Below the pieces are notes generated by a model that saw only the letters and a list, made by a program, of their open reading frames with translations, was not told the origin of the DNA and did no database searches. The position numbers were made by a program, and so were the translations under genes. DNA of 64,000 nucleotides from DYIU01 sp038326775 (GTDB lineage: Bacteria; Actinomycetota; Geothermincolia; Fen-727; Anoxymicrobiaceae). The stretch spans positions 74,755-138,754 of the forward strand of contig JBBQKJ010000001.1 of the NCBI GenBank assembly GCA_038326775.1. Direction: 5' to 3'. Shown piece after piece: positions 8,624 to 16,850 of this stretch (the stretch's first letter is position 1; each line of letters begins with the position of its first letter).

Positions 8624-9700
8624 ATGGCCAGTAAGGAAGTGCTTGTCTACGGAGCGGGGATGTCCGGGCTGGTGGCGGCTTACAACCTGGCGGCGGAGGG
8701 GCACTCGGTGCTGGTCCGCGACCAGGAGCCGGGGTACGGTGGTTCCAGCGTGTTCAACCCCTCCCTGCACACCACGCCTCTCGACGTGCCCGCCACCTCC
8801 GAGTATATCGGCATCGACGTCACGCCCGCTTTCCGGCCGGTGAGCGCGCTGACAATCTACCTGCACGACCTCCCCGTGGAAGCCCCCGTTTTCATGGCGT
8901 ACCACGTGGAGCGAAGCTCGCGCCCGGCGAGCCTCGACACCCTTCTCTACGAGAAGTGCCTCGGCGCCGACGTAAAGTTCGAGTTCGATTCGCCCCTGCG
9001 CTCCGACGACATACCGGGCCTTCCCCCGGGCACCATCATCGCCTGCGGGCTCAACCAGCCAGCCTACGACTACCTGGGCATCCCGTACACCGACTGGTAC
9101 GCGTGGATGGCCTCGGGCGAGATGGAGTCCGACGACTACGCCTGGATGTGGCTCGACGAGTGCATCAACGAGTACGGCTATATCTCGTTCGCCAACGGCA
9201 TCTACTACAACCTCCTTTTCGCCTACGGCCAGGAGGTGCCCCCGGAAGCCCTCGAGCGGTACCGGGGGTTCATGCGGCGGGTGCGCGACATGGACAACGA
9301 GGGCTGGGAGTACGTGCACGGGGTGGCGCCGGTCACCTCGCCAGATAACCCTCAGCTCTTCCGCGACGGGCTTATAATGTGCGGGACCATCTCCGGGGCC
9401 CTTGACCCGTTCATGGGCTTCGGTATCTCGGGGGCGCTGGTGTCCGGAAAGGTCGCCGCCATCGCGGTGACAGACAGGGAGAAAGCCGCCGAGGAGTTCG
9501 AGCGCTTCACCCGTAACTATGCGAAGGTGTTCCGGTTCAAGCACGATTTCTGGTACGACCTGCGGGCGCGGGTGGACCTCCTGGAGGGCCTCGCCGGGGT
9601 CATCGGCCCTGAGCGCTCTGTGAGGATGCTTATCGAGGGCATCAAGCAGGGCAGGAAGAGCTCGGCTATTCCGGGCTTCGGCCCACTGGCCTGTCACTAG
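8624..9700 (+). CDS. FAD/NAD(P)-binding oxidoreductase
   Basis: A 358-residue flavoprotein. The N-terminus has the dinucleotide motif VYGAGMSGLVAAYNLAAEGH with a following VLVRDQE strand, then a central substrate region, and GLIMCGTISGALDPFMGFGISGALVSGKVAA near the C-terminus, the second FAD contact usual in GR2-type oxidoreductases. GGAGGTG precedes the ATG. It is 15 bases upstream of a D-aminoacylase-like gene with the same direction, so the two are probably one operon. The substrate is unknown. Confidence 0.75.
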   Translation: MASKEVLVYGAGMSGLVAAYNLAAEGHSVLVRDQEPGYGGSSVFNPSLHTTPLDVPATSEYIGIDVTPAFRPVSALTIYLHDLPVEAPVFMAYHVERSSRPASLDTLLYEKCLGADVKFEFDSPLRSDDIPGLPPGTIIACGLNQPAYDYLGIPYTDWYAWMASGEMESDDYAWMWLDECINEYGYISFANGIYYNLLFAYGQEVPPEALERYRGFMRRVRDMDNEGWEYVHGVAPVTSPDNPQLFRDGLIMCGTISGALDPFMGFGISGALVSGKVAAIAVTDREKAAEEFERFTRNYAKVFRFKHDFWYDLRARVDLLEGLAGVIGPERSVRMLIEGIKQGRKSSAIPGFGPLACH

Positions 9701-9715
9701 CAAGAAGGAGCGAGC

Positions 9716-11452
9716 ATGTTCGACATCATTCTCGAGAACGCCAGCGTGGTTGACGGCACCGGCAAACCGGCCTTCAACTCGGACGTCGGCATCAAGGGCG
9801 AGCGAATAAAGAAGATGGGCAACCTCGCGGACGCGGAAGCGGCGCGCAGGGTCGACGTCTCGGGCAGGACGGTCTGCCCCGGGTTCATCGACGTCCACTC
9901 GCACGCCGACCTGGCTTTCTTCCGTGGGGACCACGCGAAGCTGCTGGCGCCCCTGGTCGCCCAGGGCATCACCACGTTCATGGGTGGCAACTGCGGGATG
10001 TCGTTATCGCCCATAACAGAGCACCACAGGGACGGCCAGCAGATGTACCTCGAGGTGTTCACGCAGATGGACTTCGACAAGGACGTCCGCTGGAGCGACA
10101 TGGTCAGCTTCATGGAGCACATGGACTCCCAGGACATCGCGCTCAACTGCGGGCTGCTCGCGCCGCACGGCGTCATGCGCATCTCCGCCTGCGGGATGGA
10201 GACCAGGCTCGCCGAGAAGGACGAAGTGGCCGAGATGGCGCGGTCTCTAGAGGAATGCATGGAGGCCGGCGCTTTCGGGCTCAGCACGGGGCTCCAGTAT
10301 TTCCCGGGCAACCAGAGCGACACCGAAGAGCTGGTCGAGCTCGGTAAGACCGTCGCGAAGTACGACGGAATATTCACGAGCCACCTGCGGTCGTACACGG
10401 CGAGCACCCTGGGGAAGGCGATGGAGGAGGTGGCCGAGGTCTCGCGCAGGAACGGCATCCGGGGGCAGATATCGCACATCTTCTCCCTTCCGTGGTTCGG
10501 CCCGGTTCACAAGCCGGTTCTGAAGAGCCTCAAGTGGCTGATCAACCACCCGGAGGTCTCCCGGTTCATCCCCGACTTCGCGGTCGAGATGGAGATGAAG
10601 AACATACTGAAGAGGCTCGACAACCTGAACACCGGCAGCGCGCGGGTGGGCATGGACTTCATGCCGACCACCGCCGGTTTCACCCACCTGATGGCGTTCT
10701 TCCCGTCCTGGGCGCTCACCGGGGGCCGGGAGGCGGTGCTCGAGCGCGTCGCGGACCCGGCAGTGCGCAAGGAGATACTGGCCGACATCGAGAACGGCAA
10801 GCCCACCTGGCCCCACCGGGGCAGGAACGACTGGTCCTTGAACATCATGAGGCAGATGGGGTGGGACGCGGTGACCATCATGGCGGTGCACAGCGAGAAG
10901 AACAAGCACCTCGAGGGCCGGAGGTTTACCGAGATAGGGGAGGAGCGCCGAAAGCACCCGTTCGACGTCATGTGCGACCTGCTGCTGGAGGAAGAGGGCA
11001 GGGTGCTGGTGTTCGAGTCGATGTCCGAGCCCGACGACATCTTCACCGAGACGTATACGTTCCCGGCCATACGGCACCCCGATACGATGGTCGTCACCGA
11101 TACCATCCTCATGGGAATCGGTAAGCCCTCGTACCTGTTCTACGGCTGTTATCCGAAGTTCATCAACAGGTACGTCTTTAAGAAAGGTCTGATCGCCCTC
11201 CCGGACGCGATAAGACGCTGCACGTCGCTGCCCGCCGAGTGGTTCGGCATCAAGGACAGGGGCCAGGTGCGCGAGGGGTACTACGCGGACCTGCTGGTCA
11301 TGGACGCGCCCAACTTCAAGACTGAGGCGGTGTTCCGCGACCCCGAACGTTACCCGGAAGGCCTGGAGATGGTGATGATAAACGGCCGGGTCGTCATCGA
11401 CGACGGGGAGATACTGCCCGGGGCGCTCCCCGGCAAGATGCTACGCAAATAA
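9716..11452 (+). CDS. N-acyl-D-amino-acid deacylase family amidohydrolase
   Basis: A 578-residue composite-domain amidohydrolase. The N-terminal beta domain (DIILENASVVDGTGKPAF) leads into CPGFIDVHSHADL, where HSH binds metal; further on are LSTGLQYFPG, FTSHLRSYT and QISHIFSL, the metal-ligand strands of D-aminoacylase and related deacylases. The C-terminal region DRGQVREGYYADLLVMDAPNF returns to the beta domain. AAGGAG precedes the ATG at 9716. Its likely chemistry is hydrolysis of an N-acyl or cyclic amide. The coding end lies inside a strong hairpin shared with the convergent gene. Confidence 0.85.
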   Translation: MFDIILENASVVDGTGKPAFNSDVGIKGERIKKMGNLADAEAARRVDVSGRTVCPGFIDVHSHADLAFFRGDHAKLLAPLVAQGITTFMGGNCGMSLSPITEHHRDGQQMYLEVFTQMDFDKDVRWSDMVSFMEHMDSQDIALNCGLLAPHGVMRISACGMETRLAEKDEVAEMARSLEECMEAGAFGLSTGLQYFPGNQSDTEELVELGKTVAKYDGIFTSHLRSYTASTLGKAMEEVAEVSRRNGIRGQISHIFSLPWFGPVHKPVLKSLKWLINHPEVSRFIPDFAVEMEMKNILKRLDNLNTGSARVGMDFMPTTAGFTHLMAFFPSWALTGGREAVLERVADPAVRKEILADIENGKPTWPHRGRNDWSLNIMRQMGWDAVTIMAVHSEKNKHLEGRRFTEIGEERRKHPFDVMCDLLLEEEGRVLVFESMSEPDDIFTETYTFPAIRHPDTMVVTDTILMGIGKPSYLFYGCYPKFINRYVFKKGLIALPDAIRRCTSLPAEWFGIKDRGQVREGYYADLLVMDAPNFKTEAVFRDPERYPEGLEMVMINGRVVIDDGEILPGALPGKMLRK

Positions 11453-11481
11453 TAATCGGGGTCAGACCCCGATTATTATTT
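11447..11481. terminator. bidirectional hairpin terminator between convergent genes
   Basis: A perfect 16-bp stem (11447-11462 and 11466-11481) with a 3-base loop. The arms are A/T-rich outside and GGGGT/ACCCC inside, so each strand reads a GC stem base followed by a T-rich run, the form of a factor-independent terminator in either direction. Stop codons of both flanking genes lie within it. The centre GGGGTCAGACCCC matches the ends of the dispersed repeat family described elsewhere in the window. Confidence 0.8.
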
Positions 11482-11985
11482 GGAGGATTCGGTTTTGGCC
11501 TGGTCCTGCTTTATCGGGGCGAAGTACTCGACCTTGTGCGCCGGACGGCGGGAGATGACGGTCCATGAAGTGACCGAGGCTCCCAGCGCCACGCAGGCCA
11601 CGCAGAGGAGCAAGCCCGTCACGATGTTTAACCCACCCAGTATAATGACCAGGGCCAGGGCACCGGTCGTAACTGACGAGACGGCGGTTGAGACCCTGGC
11701 CACCATCTTCGTCTTCCGGTGGGGGTCGGTCTCTTCGTCAAGCCAGATGACCGGGCCGGGCGCGTCGATCCTGGCGCACTCCTCGCAGACTTCTTCCTGG
11801 ATTTCGACCGGTATGGGTTGCCCGCAGCGAATGCAAGCTTTCAATTTATCGGGTGGGAGCAGGAGGCCGTCGCCACCCACCGGTCTCTGGATGGAGCCGC
11901 ACTTGTCGCAGATGCGTCCGTAAGGGCCCAGGCCGTGCCCGCAGACGATGCACGTCCTGTCGACGGTTCCGCGTACTCTTGGCAT
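11476..11985 (-). CDS. zinc-ribbon membrane protein
   Basis: A 169-residue protein with two N-terminal Cys4 zinc-ribbon-like units: CIVCGHG with CDKCGS, then CIRCGQ with CEECARI. After a linker come two hydrophobic segments, about residues 100-120 and 122-142 (ALALVIILGGLNIVTGLLL and CVACVALGASVTSW), ending in a short polar tail. The ATG at 11985 has GGAGGAG upstream. It is not a family I can name; the layout resembles small zinc-ribbon proteins that tether to the membrane. It is transcribed towards the preceding amidohydrolase and ends in their shared hairpin. Confidence 0.65.
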   Translation of the reverse strand: MPRVRGTVDRTCIVCGHGLGPYGRICDKCGSIQRPVGGDGLLLPPDKLKACIRCGQPIPVEIQEEVCEECARIDAPGPVIWLDEETDPHRKTKMVARVSTAVSSVTTGALALVIILGGLNIVTGLLLCVACVALGASVTSWTVISRRPAHKVEYFAPIKQDQAKTESSK

Positions 11986-12386
11986 TCGCTGCTCCTCCAG
12001 CTAAAACATCACCGATACTCTATCGCAAACCATGAAATCGCGCTTGACACAACCCGGTCATTCTCACCCGGCGGCGCCCCGGGCCCGAGGGCCGGTCGCG
12101 TGTTCTCTCACTGATCAATGATACACCAAGTCCGGCCTCCAGCCGCCGCCTTTTCGGCTGCCGATCCCGGGTCTGAGGGATTCTGCGCAAAGCCCGGGAA
12201 GGAGAAGGCAAATGCTTCGGCCTGGTGGTAGCAATGGCCGAGTCGGAACCGCGCGTGACGGAAGTCGGGGAGATGATGCCTCGCCTTCCGCCCCGGCGGA
12301 GAATCCCCCATGTGCTCTCATTTTCATGTCATACCCCCGGTTCATAATTGGCATGCAGCTTGTATTGCTAACGAGGGAGGGGCGCA
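11986..12386. other. intergenic region, nothing recognised
   Basis: About 400 bases between the divergent zinc-ribbon gene and the endonuclease gene. A TTGACA-like hexamer occurs near 12053 without a clear partner. Short open frames here lack ribosome sites and typical codon use. GAGGGAGGGG at 12373-12382 is the ribosome site of the next gene. Confidence 0.5.
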
Positions 12387-12845
12387 GTGGTGAGCCACCA
12401 TACCAAGGACAAGGGAGACCGGGGTGTCTACGAGGTGATAGCCGATCTCGGCCGCAACGGGATACATGCCTGCATGCCCATATCGGAGCACCTGCCGTTC
12501 GATCTCGTAGCCGTCTCGAGTACGGCACAACTGAGGCGAGTTCAGGTCAAATACAGGTCACTCTGTGACAACGGCGCATTGGTCATACCTTTCAAGAGCG
12601 CATACTCGGATTCCAACGGTTACCACGAGCGTCCTGTTGACAGGACGCAATTCGACTGCTACGCGGTGTACTGCCCTGACAGTCGTAAGGTATACTACAT
12701 TCGGAACGATGAGATATCGATAGCGTATTCGAAGTGCCTCACCTTGAGAGTGCTTCCACCCAGAAACAACCAACGTGCCAACATATGTTTCGCGGCAGAT
12801 TTCGAAGGAGCCGCCCGCATTTTCGAGGAGCAAGCGCCCCCGTAG
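12387..12845 (+). CDS. PD-(D/E)XK endonuclease of the group I intron-associated type (PDDEXK_5-like)
   Basis: A 152-residue nuclease-like protein. The early region GVYEVIADLGRNGIHACMPISEHLPFDLVAV and then RRVQVKYRS fit the E...D...QxK core of the PD-(D/E)XK family found with group I introns, followed by FDCYAVYCPDSRKVYYI. A GTG start at 12387 is preceded by GAGGGAGGGG. No intron is seen: the gene stands free, but its last ten bases are the first ten of the tRNA-Arg gene, the stop codon TAG being tRNA positions 8-10. This suggests arrival by insertion next to a tRNA, or a homing history. Family assignment is by eye. Confidence 0.65.
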   Translation: MVSHHTKDKGDRGVYEVIADLGRNGIHACMPISEHLPFDLVAVSSTAQLRRVQVKYRSLCDNGALVIPFKSAYSDSNGYHERPVDRTQFDCYAVYCPDSRKVYYIRNDEISIAYSKCLTLRVLPPRNNQRANICFAADFEGAARIFEEQAPP

Positions 12846-12912
12846 CTCAATTGGATAGAGCAGTTGGTTTCTACCCAACAGGTTGAGGGTTCGAGTCCTT
12901 CCGGGGGCGCCA
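12836..12912 (+). tRNA. tRNA-Arg (anticodon TCT)
   Basis: A complete cloverleaf: acceptor GCCCCCG pairs with CGGGGGC, D stem GCTC/GAGC, anticodon stem GTTGG/CCAAC with loop TTTCTAC giving anticodon TCT at 12870-12872, and T arm with TTCGAGT loop. The CCA end is encoded. The 5' end overlaps the final codons of the endonuclease gene. Confidence 0.95.
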
Positions 12913-12937
12913 AACCCATTCAGGAGGCATCCGTAGA

Positions 12938-13987
12938 ATGGAGCGGAAACAAACGCCGGAGCGGATGGTCGAGAACGGCCGGGTCGCGGAATACGGCGCC
13001 TTCCGCTCGCCTTTTGCTCACATAGACCTCTACGATGCGCGGATATCCACCGCGGGCATGAGGATGCCGCGCTTCTATTCCCGTTTCAGGCTCAAGGAGT
13101 GGCAGCATATCGGGATAGTCGGCAGCGACTTCTACTTCGGCTTCGCGATAGTCAACGCCAAATACCTGGGCAACACCTTCTGCTACTTCCTCGACCGCGC
13201 CGACGGCGTCACCGTCGAGCACGACCGGGTGGCCCCTCCCGGGGTAGCGAGGGTGGCCCGTGAGCTCTGGCGCGGCGAGTGCGGCTTTCGCTTCAGGGGA
13301 TACGAGATAAAGATAGAGAACAGGCTCTCCGACGGCTACCACCGGGCGGTCGTGGACATCGGCGAGTCGAAAGGCAAGCCGCCCATACACGCTGAGGTCG
13401 AGGTTGTCGAGGACCTCGGTGAAGTCGAGCCCCTCGAGCTCATCTGCCCGCTCAAAGGAGAGCGGCCCGCCTATACCCACAAGGTTGCCTGCCCCGCCAG
13501 GGGGGAGATAACCGTGGGAGACAAGACCCGCGCCTTCGACACCGACACCGGCATCGCGCTCGTCGACGTGCAGAAGACGTTCTTCCCTTACAACTCCTTC
13601 TGGAACTGGGCGACCTGCGCCGGGCATGACGAGCAGGGGCGTGCAATCGCCATAAACCTGAGCAAGGGCATCAACCTTCGCTGGGAGGAGTACAACGACT
13701 GCTGCCTCTGGGTTGACGGCAAGATATCGTTCTTGAACCCGGCGACGTTCACCTTCGACGAGAAAGCGGTGCTCGAGCCGTGGCACATAGAGACCGAAGG
13801 CGGCCTTTGCGCGCTCGACTTCAAACCGGAGGGTGAGAGGTGGGGCAGGATAAACGCTCTTCTGGTGAAGTCCGACTTCCACCAGCCGTACGGCACTTTC
13901 CGGGGCTCCGCCCTCGACTCGGAGGGGGTCGCCCACGAGATAAGCGACTACTTCGGTGTGGTCGAGCACCACCTTGCCAGGTTCTAG
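12938..13987 (+). CDS. DUF2804 family protein
   Basis: A 349-residue soluble protein matching the DUF2804 pattern: an early motif on MPRFYSRFRLKEWQHIGIVGSDFYFGFAI, a central DTDTGIALVDVQKTFFPYNSFWNWATC, and LVKSDFHQPYGTFRG near the C-terminus. Members are beta-rich and may bind or modify lipids, but no reaction is established. The ATG at 12938 has AGGAGG about 11 bases upstream. It starts 25 bases after the tRNA-Arg. Confidence 0.8.
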   Translation: MERKQTPERMVENGRVAEYGAFRSPFAHIDLYDARISTAGMRMPRFYSRFRLKEWQHIGIVGSDFYFGFAIVNAKYLGNTFCYFLDRADGVTVEHDRVAPPGVARVARELWRGECGFRFRGYEIKIENRLSDGYHRAVVDIGESKGKPPIHAEVEVVEDLGEVEPLELICPLKGERPAYTHKVACPARGEITVGDKTRAFDTDTGIALVDVQKTFFPYNSFWNWATCAGHDEQGRAIAINLSKGINLRWEEYNDCCLWVDGKISFLNPATFTFDEKAVLEPWHIETEGGLCALDFKPEGERWGRINALLVKSDFHQPYGTFRGSALDSEGVAHEISDYFGVVEHHLARF

Positions 13988-14012
13988 GCGGTGCGACCCG
14001 GTACGGCCCTGC

Positions 14013-14783
14013 TCATTTTGACAGCGCCGACAGGATGAACGACAGAAGGAAACCAGCCGTAGCGGCCAACGGGGTGGCAAAGGGCGTTATCCGCCCCTCG
14101 TAGTCGAACGCCTCGGGTATCATCGTGGAGGAGACCATCGCCAGTATAGCTCCGCCGGCGAGCGCCGTGACGAAGGCGTTGGCGTCCACGCCCATGTGCC
14201 CCAGCACGAGGTAACCGAACAGCGAGCTGAGCGAGCTCATGATCGCAATGGAAGCCCACATGGCGATGGTGGAAGCTTTCTTCCATCCCGCGCCCGCCAT
14301 GCTGATAGACCCGGATACTCCTTCGGGCAGGTTGCTGATGAACACCGCGGCCAGCATCACCCCGCTCACGCCGTTGCCGCCGAGCAAGGTGATGCCTATA
14401 GCGGCGGATTCCGGGATGCCGTCCAGAAGGGCTCCGATGAAGATGGCGAGCCCCGAGCCATCCTTGCGCTCGGGCTTGTAGGCCTCGTACCTCTTGTGAA
14501 GCGTCAACCTTCTGAGGTGGCCCCCCTGGCTGTTAACCGCCAGGTCACCGATTATAAAGAGCGCCGCCCCGACAATGAAACCGCTCACGGAGGAGTCGAA
14601 ACCGCCTTTGATGTAAGCTTTCTCCACCAGCTCGAAGGAAAGGGTGGCTATCAGCACCCCGGCGCCGAACGCGGTGACCACAGCAATGGTCCTTCTCTTT
14701 ACCTTGACGTAGAGGCCTATGAGAGCCCCCAGCACCAGGGTGCTCCCGCCCAGCAGTCCGAAAAGCGCCGCCCTCAGTGCCAT
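14013..14783 (-). CDS. ZIP family metal transporter
   Basis: A 256-residue membrane protein with about eight hydrophobic segments. The transmembrane metal site is seen as IGALLDGIPESAAIGI (segment 4) and FISNLPEGVSGS (segment 5), the pattern of ZIP zinc/iron permeases of the ZupT type; the region between segments 3 and 4 is basic (HLRRLTLHKRYEAYKPERK). The ATG at 14783 with GGGGAGA upstream is used. A longer open frame continues towards 15872, but that part is antisense to the creatininase gene and is not credible coding sequence. Divergent from the creatininase-family gene. Confidence 0.85.
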   Translation of the reverse strand: MALRAALFGLLGGSTLVLGALIGLYVKVKRRTIAVVTAFGAGVLIATLSFELVEKAYIKGGFDSSVSGFIVGAALFIIGDLAVNSQGGHLRRLTLHKRYEAYKPERKDGSGLAIFIGALLDGIPESAAIGITLLGGNGVSGVMLAAVFISNLPEGVSGSISMAGAGWKKASTIAMWASIAIMSSLSSLFGYLVLGHMGVDANAFVTALAGGAILAMVSSTMIPEAFDYEGRITPFATPLAATAGFLLSFILSALSK

Positions 14784-14794
14784 TTCTCCCCTTG

Positions 14795-14825
14795 TTGACT
14801 GTACTAGACCGGCTGCTGATATACT
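14795..14825 (+). promoter_or_regulatory. promoter of the creatininase-family gene, apparently leaderless
   Basis: TTGACT at 14795-14800 and TATACT at 14820-14825, 19 bases apart. The ATG begins only 6 bases after the -10 box, where transcription would be expected to start, and there is no ribosome site between. Confidence 0.5.
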
Positions 14826-14831
14826 AAGCGC

Positions 14832-15752
14832 ATGAGTGGAAGAGTGATAGAGCTTGCCGAACTGAGCAGTCCGGAGATAGACGCCCTCGACCCCGCGAAG
14901 ACGCTGTTCGTGATGGCGATGAGCCCCCTCGAGGTCCACGGCCCGCATCTCCCGCTCGGCACCGACGTCCGGGTGGCGGAGGAGCTCAAGGGCCGCGCGA
15001 TAGCCAGGGTCGCCGAGCGCCACCCGGAGTTTGATTTCGTGGTCTTTCCGTCGTGCTACGTGGGGAGCGACACAATTCCGCGCTCGGTCGAGGTAGACAG
15101 CCGGGCCATCTACTACATCCTCAAGGCCAGCGGTGAGTTCCTCGCCGACCGGGGGTTTTACTACCTGCTGGTGCTTGACAACCACGGGGGCCCGCGGCAC
15201 CAGATAGCGACCGCCAAGGCTGTCGTAAAGCTCTACAGCAAGCGCGGGTTCCACATCATCGCCCCGTTCTTGTCGTTCTTCCGCAGGATGGTAGACCTTG
15301 ACCCTGAGCTCGTGGAGCGCATCGGCGCGGGCCGGGGCGCCTGCGGCGACGTCGAGGACTCTCATGCCGGCCTCAATGAAACTTCCCTCATGCTCTGCGC
15401 GTACCCGGACTCCGTGCGCTCGGAGTACAAGGGTCTGCAACGTACCGCCATCAACCCCCGCCGGTGGCCCGGCCTCCTGCTGGGCCTGCTCGGGCGCGGG
15501 CTGCGAGCGCTGGGTCTCGAGGAGATTGGTGGCGATATTCGATACGCCGGGGTCCTGCTCTCGTGGGTGACCATGAAGAACCCTCCCACGTACATCGGCG
15601 AGCCGCGCGCCGCGACACCGGAAGCCGGAGACCGCATGTTCGATGCCCACAGCGACGAGGCGGCGGAGTTGGTGGAAGCGGCATTGCGAGGCGATCCCCC
15701 GTACAGCACCCCCATAGGCTGGTCGCTCCGCTTCATCGAGCCCAGCCGCTAG
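14832..15752 (+). CDS. creatininase family protein
   Basis: A 306-residue member of the creatininase/Fe(II)-dependent formamide hydrolase family. Metal-site motifs are visible: MSPLEVHGPHLPLGTDV (Glu, His and Asp ligands), LVLDNHGGPRHQ, and DSHAGLNETSLML (with the conserved Glu). Known members hydrolyse creatinine or formamides on the way to F420, mycofactocin or riboflavin-related products; the partner pathway is not evident here. The ATG at 14832 lacks a ribosome site and seems to be the transcription start itself. A repeat hairpin starts 15 bases after the stop. Confidence 0.82.
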   Translation: MSGRVIELAELSSPEIDALDPAKTLFVMAMSPLEVHGPHLPLGTDVRVAEELKGRAIARVAERHPEFDFVVFPSCYVGSDTIPRSVEVDSRAIYYILKASGEFLADRGFYYLLVLDNHGGPRHQIATAKAVVKLYSKRGFHIIAPFLSFFRRMVDLDPELVERIGAGRGACGDVEDSHAGLNETSLMLCAYPDSVRSEYKGLQRTAINPRRWPGLLLGLLGRGLRALGLEEIGGDIRYAGVLLSWVTMKNPPTYIGEPRAATPEAGDRMFDAHSDEAAELVEAALRGDPPYSTPIGWSLRFIEPSR

Positions 15753-15767
15753 CCCGACATTCATGCT

Positions 15768-15876
15768 GGGGTCAGACACCTTGACATGAATTTTAGTCGG
15801 CTTTTCATGTGTCTCAAGGTGTCTGACCCCGGTGATGCTTTGCGAAAATGCAAGAAAGTGACCTGACCCCAATGTT
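15768..15876 (+). repeat. dispersed GGGGTCAG repeat, copy A
   Basis: A 109-base element. An outer inverted repeat GGGGTCAGACACCTTGA at 15768-15784 pairs with its complement ending in CTGACCCC at 15830, and inner CATGAA/TTCATG extends the hairpin with a small bulge. A tail follows (AAAGTGACCTGACCCC then AATGTT). Copy B at 45009 has the same order of parts. It lies just after a stop codon and could act as a terminator. Confidence 0.75.
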
Positions 15877-15979
15877 ACATATTGATTGAAATAGCGGGTC
15901 GAAAGCTCTATCTTTTATCTTGTTCTTATAGACACATTTGTGGGGCAGGCGCGTTAGACCCCATGGAGATATTCTCGCG

Positions 15980-16056
15980 GTGGACGTAGCTCAGTAGGTT
16001 AGAGCGCCGGGTTGTGGCCCCGGAGGTCGGGGGTTCGAGTCCCCTCGTTCACCCCA
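15980..16056 (+). tRNA. tRNA-His (anticodon GTG)
   Basis: Acceptor GTGGACG pairs with CGTTCAC; anticodon stem CCGGG/CCCGG with loop TTGTGGC gives GTG at 16014-16016; T loop TTCGAGT; CCA encoded. The base before the acceptor is G (15979) opposite C73, the extra G-1 pair typical of tRNA-His. Confidence 0.95.
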
Positions 16057-16090
16057 ACGCTCGGGGTACTGGTTCACCCTAAGGTTGATA

Positions 16091-16183
16091 TGCTCCCTCG
16101 CTACCCCCATCGTGGAGTATCTCTTGTTTGATGCGAGCGTGACGATGGGGACCCCGGCCACCTTATTGATGTCTTAGGGAGCA
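16091..16183. repeat. short nested inverted repeat with TGCTCCCT ends
   Basis: Outer arms TGCTCCCT (16091-16098) and AGGGAGCA (16176-16183), inner arms CCCCATCGT (16105-16113) and ACGATGGGG (16142-16150). The outer eight bases are identical to the ends of the 161-bp element at 7734, suggesting a shared family. It sits between tRNA-His and the DUF190 gene. Confidence 0.45.
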
Positions 16184-16188
16184 AACGA

Positions 16189-16530
16189 TTACTCCGCGCC
16201 CTCGCTCCTGTAGATGATCACGTGAGCGTCGCTCAAGGTCACCAGGCCCTCGGTTACAAGCTCGTCGATCGCCGGGAGGACCGAGTTTATCCGCTCCTCT
16301 TTGTCGATGACCCAGATCACGATCGGCAGGTCCTCGGACATCCGCAAGACGGCTGCCGTGTGTATCCGGCTCGTCTTTCCGAACCCTTCTATTCCACGCA
16401 GAACTGTCGCGCCGGCCATCCCATGCTCGCGAAGCTTCTCAACGAGCACCTGGTATAGAGGACGGTGGTGGTACCTGTCGCCTTCACCCACGTATATGGT
16501 TAACTGCTTCGCGTCTCCCTCGACCTTCAT
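16189..16530 (-). CDS. DUF190 family protein
   Basis: A 113-residue PII-like protein. KQLTIYVGEGDRYHHRPLYQVLVEKLREHGMAGATVLRGIEGFG is the characteristic N-terminal half, with conserved Tyr/His around the nucleotide-like pocket, followed by LPIVIWVIDKEERI. DUF190 proteins often accompany CrcB/Fluc fluoride channels, but no such gene is adjacent here. A small signalling or regulatory role is likely. GGAAAG-type sequence precedes the ATG at 16530. Confidence 0.85.
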   Translation of the reverse strand: MKVEGDAKQLTIYVGEGDRYHHRPLYQVLVEKLREHGMAGATVLRGIEGFGKTSRIHTAAVLRMSEDLPIVIWVIDKEERINSVLPAIDELVTEGLVTLSDAHVIIYRSEGAE

Positions 16531-16756
16531 GAGGGCCCCCTTTCAAAGCAGCCGACCACGTTGACCACGAGAGTCCCGTATGGAAACACTCCGTGACCAA
16601 TGCGAGATACCAGGGTGCTCAGCCAGTACCGCCCGCCGGCGCCGATCATTCCCCCGGCGCACAAATAAATATAGTTGTTCATCAAACCTCATGAACGCAC
16701 CCATGTTCGTCTCGGTGGAATGGGGCCTCCTGCTGCTGACCCCTCCTTAACGGTAA

Positions 16757-16787
16757 TTGAACTTCGCTCTGTGAACACGTATATAAT
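16757..16787 (+). promoter_or_regulatory. promoter upstream of the dehydratase/acyl-CoA dehydrogenase cluster
   Basis: A perfect TATAAT at 16782-16787 with TTGAAC at 16757-16762 (19-base spacer) or GAACTT two bases further in (17-base spacer). The next gene starts at 16851. The rest of 16531-16850 holds no gene. Confidence 0.5.
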
Positions 16788-16850
16788 CTGTCCCGGCGGA
16801 TGGAAGCCCAGTTTGGCGGCTGTCCGAAAAGGCACACGAGGAGCATGCTT

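Noticed and set aside
8447..9934. 495-codon minus-strand open frame opposite the FAD oxidoreductase
   Set aside because: Proline/arginine/histidine-rich antisense product typical of high-GC shadows; plus strand has a clear FAD motif and ribosome site.
12695..12919. Small minus-strand open frame beginning GLAPPEGLEPSTCWVE
   Set aside because: It is the complement of the tRNA-Arg gene plus flank, a well-known false gene form.
14784..15872. Long minus-strand open frame that extends the ZIP transporter upstream by about 360 codons
   Set aside because: It lies antisense to the creatininase-family gene, whose motifs are clear; the transporter has a good start with ribosome site at 14783.
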